Source: Clostridium_AD sp050717545 (GTDB taxonomy: Bacteria; Bacillota; Clostridia; Clostridiales; Clostridiaceae). Taken from it: DNA of 64,000 nt. Both the position numbers and the translations under genes were made by a program. Below, piece by piece: positions 8,307 through 18,611 of this stretch; positions within the stretch are counted from its first letter, which is position 1, and each line of letters opens with the position of its first letter. The stretch lies in assembly GCF_050717545.1 (NCBI RefSeq), contig NZ_JBOITN010000033.1, forward strand, positions 80,641 through 144,640, given 5' to 3'. The notes beneath the pieces were generated by a model. The model did no database searches. It was not told the DNA's origin and saw only the letters and a program-made list of their open reading frames with translations.

Positions 8307-9170
8307 ATGGATAAATTATCACGAAATGATGTTTGTTGGTGTGGGAGTGGCAAAAAATATAAAAAATGCCATATGGACCAAGATACATTTATAAGTAATA
8401 TAGAAGAAAAAGTTGGGTATGTTATACCTAGAGATATCATGAAAACTCAGGAGCAGATAGAGGGTATAAGAAAAAGTTGTGTGTTAACTCATGATATACT
8501 AGATATGGTTGGAGAGAAAATAAAAGTAGGAATAACAACAGATGAAATTAATACCTGGGTTCATGAATACACTGTAGAGCATAATGCATACCCTGCACCA
8601 CTTGGGTATGGTGATTTTCCCAAGAGTGTGTGTACATCATTAAACAATGTAATATGTCATGGTATACCTGATGAGACGATGCTAAAAGATGGAGATATAA
8701 TAAATGTAGATGTGTCTTGCATATTAGACGGTTATTATGGTGATGCTAGCAGAATGTATATCATTGGTAATGCATCTAAAGAAGCAGTAGATTTGGTACG
8801 TGTATCAAGGGAATGTTTAGAAAGAGGCATAGAACAAGTTAAGCCTTTTAATACACTTGGAGACATAGGAAATGCTATTCAACAGCATGCAGAAAGTTTT
8901 GGGTATTCTGTGGTATACGATTATGGTGGTCATGGCGTTGGATTAGAGTTTCATGAAGAACCTTTTGTACCTCATATAGGTAAAAAAGGAGAAGGAACAA
9001 TATTATTGCCTAATATGACATTTACTATTGAACCTATGATTAATAAAGGTAGTCCAGAAACAGAGGTACTTGAGGATGATTGGACAGCTGTTACAGTAGA
9101 TGGTTCTTTATCATCGCAGTGGGAACATACTATACTTGTTACTGAAACTGGATATGAAATATTAACATAG
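8307..9170 (+). CDS. map: Methionine aminopeptidase (type I) with N-terminal SEC-C zinc motif
   Basis: Removes the initiator Met from new proteins. The 287-residue protein begins with a SEC-C zinc-binding motif (RNDVCWCGSGKKYKKCH, about residues 6-22), followed by a pita-bread catalytic domain. The metal ligands are visible: Asp in NVDVSCILDGYYGDAS (two), His in GHGVGLEFHEEP, Glu in FTIEPM and Glu in QWEHTILV. SEC-C-tagged aminopeptidases of this type are common in clostridia and differ from the shorter housekeeping map found near ribosomal genes, so this may be a second copy. TTGGAGG precedes the ATG. A strong terminator follows. Confidence 0.93.
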   Translation: MDKLSRNDVCWCGSGKKYKKCHMDQDTFISNIEEKVGYVIPRDIMKTQEQIEGIRKSCVLTHDILDMVGEKIKVGITTDEINTWVHEYTVEHNAYPAPLGYGDFPKSVCTSLNNVICHGIPDETMLKDGDIINVDVSCILDGYYGDASRMYIIGNASKEAVDLVRVSRECLERGIEQVKPFNTLGDIGNAIQQHAESFGYSVVYDYGGHGVGLEFHEEPFVPHIGKKGEGTILLPNMTFTIEPMINKGSPETEVLEDDWTAVTVDGSLSSQWEHTILVTETGYEILT

Positions 9171-9171
9171 T

Positions 9172-9224
9172 AAAAAACATACAAAAACACCACTCCAATA
9201 GAGTGGTGTTTTTGTATGTTTTTT
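9172..9224. terminator. Strong bidirectional terminator
   Basis: A 24-bp perfect stem whose inner arms are AACACCACTC and GAGTGGTGTT around the loop CAATA. A-rich and T-rich ends make it work in both directions. It lies between the aminopeptidase gene (plus) and the chagasin-like gene (minus). Confidence 0.92.
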
Positions 9225-9235
9225 ACAAGAAATTT

Positions 9236-9580
9236 TTATTCTACTTTTACTACATAGATATACTCTTCTAGTGGACCAGATTCTTTTTTCCAACTTTTAT
9301 AATAAGAAAAATGTATCTTACATTCACCATTTTTTAAACATTTAAACCTCCAAATAATTTGTAAACTTCCTCCTATTATATTTGGTTTGTTAAAATCAAA
9401 TGTTTTTTTATCTTCTAAAATAAGAATTGAAGGGTCGGATATAGTATAATACCAACAATATCCAGTAGATGGCGATTGGGTAAGTTCAATAAGAATCTGA
9501 TTACTATTAGGTATCATATTTATGAAATTATGGCTGAGGACAATAGCGTTTAATTTAGAATTTTCATATTCACAGATCAA
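9236..9580 (-). CDS. Chagasin-like (I42 family) cysteine protease inhibitor
   Basis: A 114-residue protein matching the chagasin fold, which inhibits papain-like cysteine proteases with three loops. All three are visible: SPSTGYCW (the NPTTGY loop, about 36-43), GGSLQIIWRFKCLKNGECKI (the GG loop region) and YYKSWKKE (the RPW loop, here KSW). Most bacterial members are exported, but no signal peptide is present here, so this one looks cytoplasmic unless the start is mis-set. The start is a TTG with AAGGATGGTG upstream; no in-frame ATG precedes the fold. No papain-like protease is encoded in the window. Confidence 0.8.
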   Translation of the reverse strand: MICEYENSKLNAIVLSHNFINMIPNSNQILIELTQSPSTGYCWYYTISDPSILILEDKKTFDFNKPNIIGGSLQIIWRFKCLKNGECKIHFSYYKSWKKESGPLEEYIYVVKVE

Positions 9581-9891
9581 GTAATCACCATCCTTAAGTT
9601 AGCTATATCAAAGACCAGGTAAACATATTTATTAGTGAAATAACATAAATATTATTAATGCGAATTAAAAAAATTATTATTGTAGTTATTGTTTCTATAA
9701 TATTCTTTTTTATTCATGTAACAACAGTATTATAAATGATGTTTCAGCAGTAATATTTGTTATTCTATAAATAAAAAAAGTATATATTAGAATAATTTGG
9801 TATAATAATATATAAGTATAAGTATAAGGAAAAGATTATAAAATTTAATTTATGTTTAAAAATTTAGTTGATATTTAAGGAAGTGATTATA
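9581..9891. other. Divergent AT-rich intergenic region
   Basis: 311 bases between the inhibitor gene (minus) and the large sensor gene (plus). A likely -10 element, TATAAT at 9801-9806, belongs to the large gene; no clear -35 pairs with it. A 25-codon open frame at 9658-9735 would encode a hydrophobic peptide but has no ribosome site. Nothing else is recognised. Confidence 0.4.
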
Positions 9892-12800
9892 ATGGAAATT
9901 ATTAACAATAGGTATAGAATAGTTGAATGTATAAAGCAAAACAGAGTGGTTTCCAGTTATGTAGTAAATGACATAATAAAAAATTACGATACAGTTCAAT
10001 TAAATATTATTAATTCAGAGTACATACAAAAGGGATTAATTGAATTTTATACTAAAGAATTTATAAGTTTAACAAACTTAAATTGTAAGAACATAATGTC
10101 TGTCTATGATTTTGCATTAGTTAAATTAATAGATAATAAAAAATTAGATGAAAGAGTATATTTTTATACAAATGAGAATGTGATAGAGAACTCTAATATT
10201 TTAGAGCTCGCGCGTGGGAAAAATAGCGAAGAAGTATTAGATTTGTTTATAGAAATTTGTCAAAGTATAAATTACCTGCATTTAAAAGGTTTTGTTTATA
10301 GTGATATAAACTTATCTAATATTATAGTTCAAAGTACATTAGACAAAAAAAAGTATAATGTTAAATTCAAAGATTTTGCAACAATTGAACTTGAAAAACA
10401 AGAGTTCTTTAAAGGTAATATAGATCAAAATTATTTTAAAGCACCAGAAATATTAAGAGGCGAAAAAAGTAATGTTCTTAGTGATATATATTCTTTGGGA
10501 ATTTTATTGTTCGTTATATATATAAAGAGTAAAGGTAACAATATAGATTTTAATGAAGAAATTAAAGATATTAACCAGGATAAGCTAAATGGAATATTTA
10601 ATAACAATAAGGACCTTAATATAAAATTTAAAAGTATTATTGAGAAGATGATTAATAGTGACCCTAAAAAAAGATATACAATTATATCCCAATTAGTAAT
10701 TGATATAAATACAATATTTGGTACAAACTATATGCCACATAGAAAAGAGGAAGTAGAAAAATTAAATTTCAATTTAAAGATGGTAGGAAAAGAAGATGAA
10801 GTTAATAAAATTATTAATATTTATGATTCTATTAAAAATAAAAATGGGTATAATTCCGCTGTTTTAGTTCATGGAGAATCAGGCATTGGTAAAACACGGT
10901 TTCTTAAGAGAGTAAAATATATTTTCTCACTTAATAAGGTAAATGTTTATAAAAGCTTTCTACTCGATGACTCGACTAAGAATAGTAACAAGGCCTTTAT
11001 TGAAATATTAAAACAGTTTATATCTGAAGCTACACCTGAGGTACTAGAGAGATATGAATCAGAACTTGCTAAATTTATACCTGAATTAGGTGATAATAAG
11101 AATATAATACATTCTAAACTATTGAGTGGTGAAAAAGAAAAATTTAGACTTATAAATAGAGCAGCGGGATTTATTGAAGAATGTGTAAATAATACACCTA
11201 TAGTTATAATTATTGATAATTTACATCTATCAGACGACTTTACAATAGAATTATTAGAATATCTTATAAGAAATAAACTTCCAAATAAAAATATTATGTT
11301 TATAATGTCTTATTGTGATGGAGAGTGCATATTAAATAAAAAGTTTACACAATTTACAAAACTTATGTCTGTTTTAAATGGAGCAACCAATATTTTTTTA
11401 AAGGAACTAAGCGAAGTAGAAGTAGGCATAATGATTCAGGATATTTTAAGCACCCCTAATATACCATATAAATTAGCAGATAGAATTTATGATAAGACAA
11501 AAGGTAACCCATTGTTTGTACAAGAAATCATAAAGAATTTTTTTAATGAGAGATATATTTATGTTGACCAGCAGAAGGGTTCGTGGACTAGAGATTATGA
11601 GTATTCTGAATTCGTAATGCCAACAGATATGTATCAAATATTATTGAGTCAAGTAAGCGAAATGGGAAAATTTAATATAAATATTTTAAAAACAATATCA
11701 ATATTTGAGAGTGGTGTATCTCTAGCAATAATTGAAGAGTTTATTGGAAATTCTGATAAAGATTTAGAAAGGGGTATTAAAGGTCTTATTTCCTCGGGAA
11801 TATTGTGCAAAAAAATCGAAGATAGGGGTTTTGTATTTGGGTTTTATAATAAATTTCTTAAGAGCCTTATGTATGAAAAAATAAGCGATGAAGATAGAAA
11901 GGGTATGCATAAGTTAGCATCTGTATTACTAGAGAATTTATATTGTCAAGGGGGCACAGAATATATTGAGGAGTTAATTTATCATTTAGAAAAATCAAAT
12001 CAACAGACAAAAATTATTGATTATTGTATTCAAAATGCTGAAAATATGAAAATTTTAAAGAATAGAAGCGACGCAATAAAAAACTTAACAAAAGCTGTAT
12101 CTATAATAGATTATGAGCTAGAGTCAGTTAAAAATATAAAGGTTATTATGGAGCTTGCAGGGCTAAACCATCAAGAGGGGAATATAGACCTAGCTGTTTA
12201 TTATTATTTATTAATAGAACAGTATTCTGAAAATACTAAATCATATAAATATATAATAGATAGCTTAATTAAAGTAGCAGAAATTGAGCTTAGTAAAAAT
12301 AATATAGAAAAAACTATTTTTTACATTGAGAAAATTAATGTTTTACTTGGCAAGGTAGATTATACTTTGGGAAGGCTAAGGTGCCAAGGTATTCTGGCAT
12401 CTGTATATGATATTAGTCAAGAGTATGGGAAAGTACAAACGATATGTAACAGTTGTATAAAAGAATGTATAGGGGAATATAAAGAGTTATATATTATATT
12501 CTACCATCATATTGGAAAAGCTTATTTAAGAAGTGGTAGAGAATCTGAGGCGTTAGACATTTTTGAAAGAAATATAGAATTATGTAATAAGTACAATAAT
12601 ATTAGTTTACTAATAAAATCTATAAACAATTTAGGGGTTATTTATGGAGACTATTACCAAGATGATAAAAAAGCTTTAAAGTATTTTATTGAGATGAAGG
12701 ATATATGTGAAAAAAATAATATGAGTACTAGTGAAGTAGATGCATTAATAAATATTGCGGCTACTTATGCGGCGCAAGAGCAGTATGAAACATCTTTGCA

Positions 12801-15324
12801 ATATTTTATTGAGACATTAGAAAAGTGTAAGAAATATGAATATGAGTTTCATACTTTTTATTGTTACACTTCAATTGCAAGTGTATATTTAAAATTAGAT
12901 GATTATAATAATGCTTATAAATATTATAAGCTTTGTCGCAATGAGCTTTTAAAATATCCCATTCAAGGAAAAGATATAGGTGAATTTTATTTTTTAGCAT
13001 CTGATATAAACTACAGATTGGGCGATTTGCAAAAGGCTCAACTTTATATTAATAAGGCATTAAAACTATACGAAAATGATAAATCTATATTTAAATGGAA
13101 AGTAATGATTTTAAATGAGTTTATAGAAATTAGGTTAAGGAAAAATGATGATGATTTAAAGGGCAATATAAAAAACATTATAGATATAGCGAGTAAAATA
13201 ACGTCTAAGAGTAATAGGCTTAATATATTTTATGATGTAATAATTTTTTTATATGAAGATGGCAAAAAAGGATATGTGTATTCTATTTTGAGTGAAGTTA
13301 ACAAGATTGATTTGGACATAAATGGTTGTAGGGTTTATATTAAAAAATTATATGTTGATGGGTTAATTGAAAAAAATATGAATATTAAACTTTTCAAAGA
13401 GGCTCTTAAATATTCACAAAAATATAAAGAAATAGATATATGCTGGAGGATATACACAGCAATAGCAGATGATTTCTTTGAAAAAAAAGATTATTTTTAT
13501 GCCGTAATTTACTATTTTGAGGCTTGTTGTATATTAAAAGATATAAATATTGAATTACCAATAGCATATAGATTGAGCTACATTAAACTTAACAATGCAT
13601 TAAAGCCTTTTGAAAAATTTTTAGGAATTAATAACTATTATAAAAGCAATAGAAATAATTCAATACTTAAGTTTGAGCCTGCTAATGTGTGCGATGAAAA
13701 AAGTTTGTTATATTTATTAGAACAAGTAAATCCTAAAGATATTTTAAAAAATAAAAATTTCATAAAATCTATAAGAAAAGTATACCCATTTTCTCTTCAT
13801 GAAGACATTCACGATATAAATGATGTATTAGAAAACCTACAATCTGATAATACAAAAAACTTAGAGCTTATAATTGATTATTTGTCCTATATAACTTTAG
13901 CAACAAGGGGAACTATTATCATGAATGATAATAATAAAGGCTATAAAGTTATAGCATCTAGTGATAGAAGCCATAAGCTACCTCAAAATTTAGAAATATC
14001 AGCTAAGATTTTAAGTGTGGAAAGCCCCGTTTTAGTAACAGATGTGTTTTTAGATCAGGATATAAACATAATTCATAATAACTTAAAGGCATATATTTGC
14101 ATTCCTATTGTTATGGAGAATAGTAATGAAAGGGATTATATGCGAAATGAGCGAAGAAAAAACTCGCAGAGTAGTAAACATGTGATTGGATATATATATA
14201 TTGAATCACAAAGAGTACTTAATAATCTTAACAACGATAGTATGAAAGAGTGTATGGAACTTAGCAAAGTTGTAGGTATTATAATTGAAAAATATAAGCT
14301 TAGATTAAGTGCTTCTATAGATAAATTGACTGGGACTCTTACTAGAAAATATTTAGAAGAGGAGCTAGATGAGCAAATAGAAGTAACAAGCCTTTCAGGT
14401 AGCAAATTTTCTCTTATTATGTATGATTTAGATTACTTCAAAATGGTAAATGATAAATTTGGACATCGGACAGGAGACTATGTTTTAAAAAGGGTTTGCC
14501 AGGTTGTAATGGATAATTTAAGGGAAACGGATATTGTAGGTAGATATGGTGGGGAAGAATTTATTGTTATTCTTCCAGATACAGATATTAGTGGTGCGGA
14601 GCTTGTGGCAGAAAAACTTAGGAATAAAATTTCAGGAGAAAAAATACTAGATGATAGGCGAGATATTACAGTAAGTCTAGGTATTATTGAGTGTCCACTT
14701 CATGGTGAGTGGCAGGGAGAAATACTAGAGAGAGTAGACCAAGCGTTATATGTGGCAAAGCAGAGAGGTAGAAATAGGTGTGTTGTTTGGGATAGCGAAT
14801 TCTTAGTAAAGGCTAAAAAGACAGATAGACTTGCTGGAATAATATCTGGAGATGAGATACAAGACCATAGAAAGGTGCTTGCTATGATAGAGTTAATCGA
14901 GATTATTAGTAAAAGTGAAACAAGAGAAAGTAAAATATATAGTTTATTAGGTAGAATTATTGAAATTACAGAATCTCGAAATGGCATTTTGTTTGTTTAT
15001 GATAATAAAAATATTACTGGTAAATATTCAAGAAAAATTTTCGAAAGTGGATGGACAGATAGTGATATGTATAACAAAAACATAATAAAGTCGGTAACTG
15101 ATACTAAGCAAGGAGTATGTAAAATAGACTGGGATACAATAATTGAGTATGATGTAATTACAGGTGTCCCAAATTGGCAGTCAGTAATAGCTGTTCCACT
15201 TATCAAAAGCGAAGTAGTAAAGGGAGTAATATACTTAACACAATTTACTAAGGCAAAAGAATTTGGTTTTGATGATGTTAATTTTGTAAATACCTTGGGA
15301 AAGATAATAGTTCCGATTCTATAA
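9892..15324 (+). CDS. Giant kinase-like / AAA ATPase / TPR / GAF / GGDEF signalling protein
   Basis: A 1810-residue multidomain regulator. Residues 1-270 form a protein-kinase-like domain: YSDINLSNIIV near 136 retains the catalytic Asp and Asn, but DFG is DFA near 161 and the beta-3 Lys position appears to be Asn, so it may be a pseudokinase. A signal-transduction ATPase follows, with Walker A HGESGIGKT near 328 and Walker B IVIIIDNLHLSD near 436, then a long TPR array (about 735-1235). After a GAF domain (about 1320-1465) comes a GGDEF domain with an intact GGEEF at 1553-1557 and an RETD inhibitory site five residues before it, so cyclic di-GMP synthesis is likely. The C-terminus looks like a second GAF. 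The ATG at 9892 follows AAGGAAGTG. Confidence 0.9.
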   Translation: MEIINNRYRIVECIKQNRVVSSYVVNDIIKNYDTVQLNIINSEYIQKGLIEFYTKEFISLTNLNCKNIMSVYDFALVKLIDNKKLDERVYFYTNENVIENSNILELARGKNSEEVLDLFIEICQSINYLHLKGFVYSDINLSNIIVQSTLDKKKYNVKFKDFATIELEKQEFFKGNIDQNYFKAPEILRGEKSNVLSDIYSLGILLFVIYIKSKGNNIDFNEEIKDINQDKLNGIFNNNKDLNIKFKSIIEKMINSDPKKRYTIISQLVIDINTIFGTNYMPHRKEEVEKLNFNLKMVGKEDEVNKIINIYDSIKNKNGYNSAVLVHGESGIGKTRFLKRVKYIFSLNKVNVYKSFLLDDSTKNSNKAFIEILKQFISEATPEVLERYESELAKFIPELGDNKNIIHSKLLSGEKEKFRLINRAAGFIEECVNNTPIVIIIDNLHLSDDFTIELLEYLIRNKLPNKNIMFIMSYCDGECILNKKFTQFTKLMSVLNGATNIFLKELSEVEVGIMIQDILSTPNIPYKLADRIYDKTKGNPLFVQEIIKNFFNERYIYVDQQKGSWTRDYEYSEFVMPTDMYQILLSQVSEMGKFNINILKTISIFESGVSLAIIEEFIGNSDKDLERGIKGLISSGILCKKIEDRGFVFGFYNKFLKSLMYEKISDEDRKGMHKLASVLLENLYCQGGTEYIEELIYHLEKSNQQTKIIDYCIQNAENMKILKNRSDAIKNLTKAVSIIDYELESVKNIKVIMELAGLNHQEGNIDLAVYYYLLIEQYSENTKSYKYIIDSLIKVAEIELSKNNIEKTIFYIEKINVLLGKVDYTLGRLRCQGILASVYDISQEYGKVQTICNSCIKECIGEYKELYIIFYHHIGKAYLRSGRESEALDIFERNIELCNKYNNISLLIKSINNLGVIYGDYYQDDKKALKYFIEMKDICEKNNMSTSEVDALINIAATYAAQEQYETSLQYFIETLEKCKKYEYEFHTFYCYTSIASVYLKLDDYNNAYKYYKLCRNELLKYPIQGKDIGEFYFLASDINYRLGDLQKAQLYINKALKLYENDKSIFKWKVMILNEFIEIRLRKNDDDLKGNIKNIIDIASKITSKSNRLNIFYDVIIFLYEDGKKGYVYSILSEVNKIDLDINGCRVYIKKLYVDGLIEKNMNIKLFKEALKYSQKYKEIDICWRIYTAIADDFFEKKDYFYAVIYYFEACCILKDINIELPIAYRLSYIKLNNALKPFEKFLGINNYYKSNRNNSILKFEPANVCDEKSLLYLLEQVNPKDILKNKNFIKSIRKVYPFSLHEDIHDINDVLENLQSDNTKNLELIIDYLSYITLATRGTIIMNDNNKGYKVIASSDRSHKLPQNLEISAKILSVESPVLVTDVFLDQDINIIHNNLKAYICIPIVMENSNERDYMRNERRKNSQSSKHVIGYIYIESQRVLNNLNNDSMKECMELSKVVGIIIEKYKLRLSASIDKLTGTLTRKYLEEELDEQIEVTSLSGSKFSLIMYDLDYFKMVNDKFGHRTGDYVLKRVCQVVMDNLRETDIVGRYGGEEFIVILPDTDISGAELVAEKLRNKISGEKILDDRRDITVSLGIIECPLHGEWQGEILERVDQALYVAKQRGRNRCVVWDSEFLVKAKKTDRLAGIISGDEIQDHRKVLAMIELIEIISKSETRESKIYSLLGRIIEITESRNGILFVYDNKNITGKYSRKIFESGWTDSDMYNKNIIKSVTDTKQGVCKIDWDTIIEYDVITGVPNWQSVIAVPLIKSEVVKGVIYLTQFTKAKEFGFDDVNFVNTLGKIIVPIL

Positions 15325-15335
15325 AACTATTTTTG

Positions 15336-15373
15336 AGTAAACCCTTAGTAGGTGCTGAGGGTTTACTTTTTTA
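15336..15373 (+). terminator. Terminator after the giant sensor gene
   Basis: AGTAAACCCT (15336-15345) pairs with AGGGTTTACT (15358-15367) around a 12-base loop; a T run follows. Confidence 0.85.
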
Positions 15374-15600
15374 ATTTAAGTTAGTATATACAATGTATAA
15401 TTGAGGAAGGATAGATATGTATATGTGTAATATATAGTGCCGTTAGCAAGAAGGAATAAAATGGTGTATAATTGATATAATAGGAAGATTAAGTATTATT
15501 GGGTTTTGTGAATATGTAACAAGGCATGTGGCATAGTTATAAGAGGTAAACTACTTTAAAATAGTTTTAAAATTTCAGTGCAAGTATGAGGAGGAATAAA

Positions 15601-18531
15601 ATGAATTTTACGATTGGCAATACATATCATGGATTTAAATTAGTCGAGGAAAAAAATATAAAAGAGATAAATTCAAAAACAAGATTATTTGAGCATGTGA
15701 AAAGTGGAGCTAGACTTTTGCATATTGAAAATGATGATGATAATAAGGTGTTTTCTATTGGGTTTAGAACACCACCTAAAAGTAGTAATGGGCTACCACA
15801 TATATTAGAGCATTCAGTACTTTGCGGTTCTAGAAAGTTTCCTACAAAGGAGCCTTTTGTAGAATTAATAAAGGGATCTTTAAACACCTTTTTAAATGCG
15901 ATGACTTTTTCTGATAAAACAATATATCCATTAGCTAGTAAAAATGAAAAAGACTTTTTTAATCTTATGGATGTATATTTAGATGCAGTATTTTATCCGA
16001 ATATATATAAGAAACCTGAAATATTAATGCAAGAGGGTTGGCATTATGAATTAGAAAATAAGGAAGATAAACTAACTTACAAAGGTGTAGTTTATAATGA
16101 AATGAAGGGTGCATTTTCCTCGCCTGAAGGAATCCTTATGAGGAAGGTTCAAGAATCACTATTTCCAGACACTGCGTATGGAGTAGAATCTGGTGGAGAT
16201 CCGGAATTTATACCAGATTTAACGCACAAGGAATTTATAGAATATCATAAAAAACATTATCATCCTTCTAACAGTTATATATGTTTATATGGAGATGGAA
16301 ATATTGATAAACAGTTAGAATTTATTAGCGAAGGATATTTAAATAACTTTGATAAAATAACAGTAGAATCGGCTATTGAGTTCCAGAAACCATTTAGTGA
16401 AATGAAAGAAATTAAGGTGGATTATCCAATATCTTCGGATGATGATGAGCATAGCAAAACTTTCCTTAGTTTGAATTTTGTAACAGGAGATAATATCAGC
16501 AGACCTGAACTACATTTAGCTTTTGAAATTTTAGAATACTTGTTGCTAGAAAGTGCTGCAGCTCCACTTAAGAAAGCGCTTGTAGACGCAGAGATTGGTA
16601 AAGATGTATTTGGAAGTTTTGATAACAGCATATTGCAACCAGTGTTTACTATAGTTGTAAAAAACTCTAATGAAAGTGAAAAAGAAAAATTCAAAGAAAT
16701 TGTGTTTACAACTTTAAAGAATTTAGTTAAAGATGGAATAGACAAAAAGCTAATAGAAGCATGTATAAACATTACAGAGTTTAAATTAAGAGAAGCTGAT
16801 TTAGGTGGTTTTCCTAAGGGTCTATATTACTATATAACTAGTATGGATAGTTGGCTTTATGATAAGGATCCAACTATGCATTTAGAGTATGAAAGTTATT
16901 TAAGTAAAATAAAAGCTGCATTAACCACAAATTATTTTGAAGAACTTATAGAAAAATATCTATTAAGTAACTCGCATAGCTCTATGGTGATTTTAAATGG
17001 TAAAAAAGGGCTTGCAGAACAAAAATCTAAAATAGCCCAAGATAAATTAGCAAAATATAAGGCTAGTTTATCAGAAGAAGAAATATTAAAAATTATCCAA
17101 GATGCTAAAGCTCTTAAAGAAAGACAAATGACTCCAGACCCTGTAGAAGTGCTTGAAACTATTCCGCTACTTGAATTATCCGATATTGAAACTAAGGTAG
17201 AGGAGTTACCTATCCAGGAAAGAGATGAGCTAGGAGTAAAGGTGTTAGCTCACGATATATTTACTAATAAAATTGCTTATATAAATATATTATTTGATGC
17301 TAAGAAAGTAGATATGAATTTATTACCTTATATTACATTATTATCAGCCCTACTTGGAAGAGTAAGTACAAAAAATACTAATTATTCTGATTTATCAAAT
17401 GAGGTTAATATCCATACAGGGGGAATTCATTTTGCTACAGACGTATATGGAGAAAATGAAAACTTTAAAAAATACAGCCCTAAATTAGTATTAAAGGCTA
17501 AAGCCTTAGCTAATAAAATTCCTAAATTATTTGATATTATGGTAGAGATAGTTGGGACTACTAAATTTGATGAAAAGAAACGTATAAAGGAGCTAATTCA
17601 ACAATTGAAATCAAGGCAAGAAATGAAGATTGTTGATAGAGGGCATATGAGCGCAGCAGCGAGGCTAACTTCGCATTTCGCACCTGCATCAGCTTATATA
17701 GAAAAGACTACAGGAATAACTTTTTATAAGTTTATATGCGAAATTGAAAGGGATTTTGATAATAAGTGGGAAGAAATTTGCGAAAACTTAAACAAGGTTT
17801 CAAAACTTATATTCAACAAAGATAATCTTATTATAAGTGTTACAGGAGAAGATGATATATACAATGCGTTTGCATCTCAGCTACCTAAAATCATAAATAT
17901 ATTAGGTCAAGAAAAATTGCCAGAAGTTAGCTATGATTTTGAGATGGATAAAGATAATGAGGGTTTATTAACCTCATCAGATGTTCAGTATGTAGCTAAA
18001 GGGTATAACTTTATAAAGCAAGGGTATGCTTATTCAGGTAAAATGTTAGTACTTAAAACTATAGCAAGTCTTGACTACTTATGGAATAGAGTACGTGTTC
18101 AAGGTGGTGCTTATGGTGGATTTGCAAGCATAGCTAGAAGTGGTAATATAGTTTTCGTATCTTATCGTGATCCTAATGTGAAAGAGACATTAGCGGCATA
18201 TGATGGAATATGTGAGTATGTAGGAACTTTTGAAGCATCAGAGAGAGAAATGACAAAATATATTATAGGAACAATCAGCGAACTTGATTCTCCATTAACG
18301 CCTTCTATGAAAGGTGAGCGGGCAACTGCATATTATATAAGAGGAATTTCTCACGCGCAAAGGCAAAAGGAACGAGAAGAAGTATTAAATACAAAACCAG
18401 AAGACATTAAGGCTTTTAGTGCTATGATTGATGATGTTATAAAACAAAACTATTTTTGCGTACTAGGAAATGAAGCCAAACTTAAAGATAATAAAGATAT
18501 ATTTACAAATTTAGTGAATGTATTTAAATAA
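15601..18531 (+). CDS. M16C metallopeptidase (presequence-protease/Cym1 family)
   Basis: A zinc peptidase of 976 residues, the normal size for the PreP/Cym1/HypA group, which folds two M16 halves into a chamber that degrades peptides. The inverted zinc motif HXXEH is in LPHILEHSVLCGS (about residues 61-73), and the distal Glu is in YNEMKGAFSSPEG. The C-terminal half has the substrate-binding region around RVRVQGGAYGGFA. No signal peptide is present, so it acts in the cytoplasm. The start at 15601 follows GAGGAGG at a good distance; the frame opens 15 bases earlier. It is probably a single-gene unit with its own terminator. Confidence 0.93.
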   Translation: MNFTIGNTYHGFKLVEEKNIKEINSKTRLFEHVKSGARLLHIENDDDNKVFSIGFRTPPKSSNGLPHILEHSVLCGSRKFPTKEPFVELIKGSLNTFLNAMTFSDKTIYPLASKNEKDFFNLMDVYLDAVFYPNIYKKPEILMQEGWHYELENKEDKLTYKGVVYNEMKGAFSSPEGILMRKVQESLFPDTAYGVESGGDPEFIPDLTHKEFIEYHKKHYHPSNSYICLYGDGNIDKQLEFISEGYLNNFDKITVESAIEFQKPFSEMKEIKVDYPISSDDDEHSKTFLSLNFVTGDNISRPELHLAFEILEYLLLESAAAPLKKALVDAEIGKDVFGSFDNSILQPVFTIVVKNSNESEKEKFKEIVFTTLKNLVKDGIDKKLIEACINITEFKLREADLGGFPKGLYYYITSMDSWLYDKDPTMHLEYESYLSKIKAALTTNYFEELIEKYLLSNSHSSMVILNGKKGLAEQKSKIAQDKLAKYKASLSEEEILKIIQDAKALKERQMTPDPVEVLETIPLLELSDIETKVEELPIQERDELGVKVLAHDIFTNKIAYINILFDAKKVDMNLLPYITLLSALLGRVSTKNTNYSDLSNEVNIHTGGIHFATDVYGENENFKKYSPKLVLKAKALANKIPKLFDIMVEIVGTTKFDEKKRIKELIQQLKSRQEMKIVDRGHMSAAARLTSHFAPASAYIEKTTGITFYKFICEIERDFDNKWEEICENLNKVSKLIFNKDNLIISVTGEDDIYNAFASQLPKIINILGQEKLPEVSYDFEMDKDNEGLLTSSDVQYVAKGYNFIKQGYAYSGKMLVLKTIASLDYLWNRVRVQGGAYGGFASIARSGNIVFVSYRDPNVKETLAAYDGICEYVGTFEASEREMTKYIIGTISELDSPLTPSMKGERATAYYIRGISHAQRQKEREEVLNTKPEDIKAFSAMIDDVIKQNYFCVLGNEAKLKDNKDIFTNLVNVFK

Positions 18532-18533
18532 AA

Positions 18534-18560
18534 AGAGGTGCCTTATGGCACCTTTTTTTC
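18534..18560 (+). terminator. Terminator after the M16C peptidase gene
   Basis: AGGTGCC (18536-18542), loop TTAT, GGCACCT (18547-18553), then seven T. A classic intrinsic terminator. Confidence 0.93.
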
Positions 18561-18611
18561 AAAACTGGATTAGTATACTTATTAAAGAATTGCTACAAGG
18601 GGGAAATTATT

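Noticed and set aside
9658..9735. 25-codon frame for a hydrophobic peptide (MRIKKIIIVVIVSIIFFF at the start)
   Set aside because: It looks like a toxin-type or membrane peptide, but there is no ribosome site before the ATG and AT-rich DNA gives such hydrophobic frames by chance.
9776..9800. Possible half copy of the nested terminator family (AAAAAAAGTATATATTA)
   Set aside because: Only the left arm is present; no matching right arm or inner stem follows, so it may be chance in AT-rich DNA.
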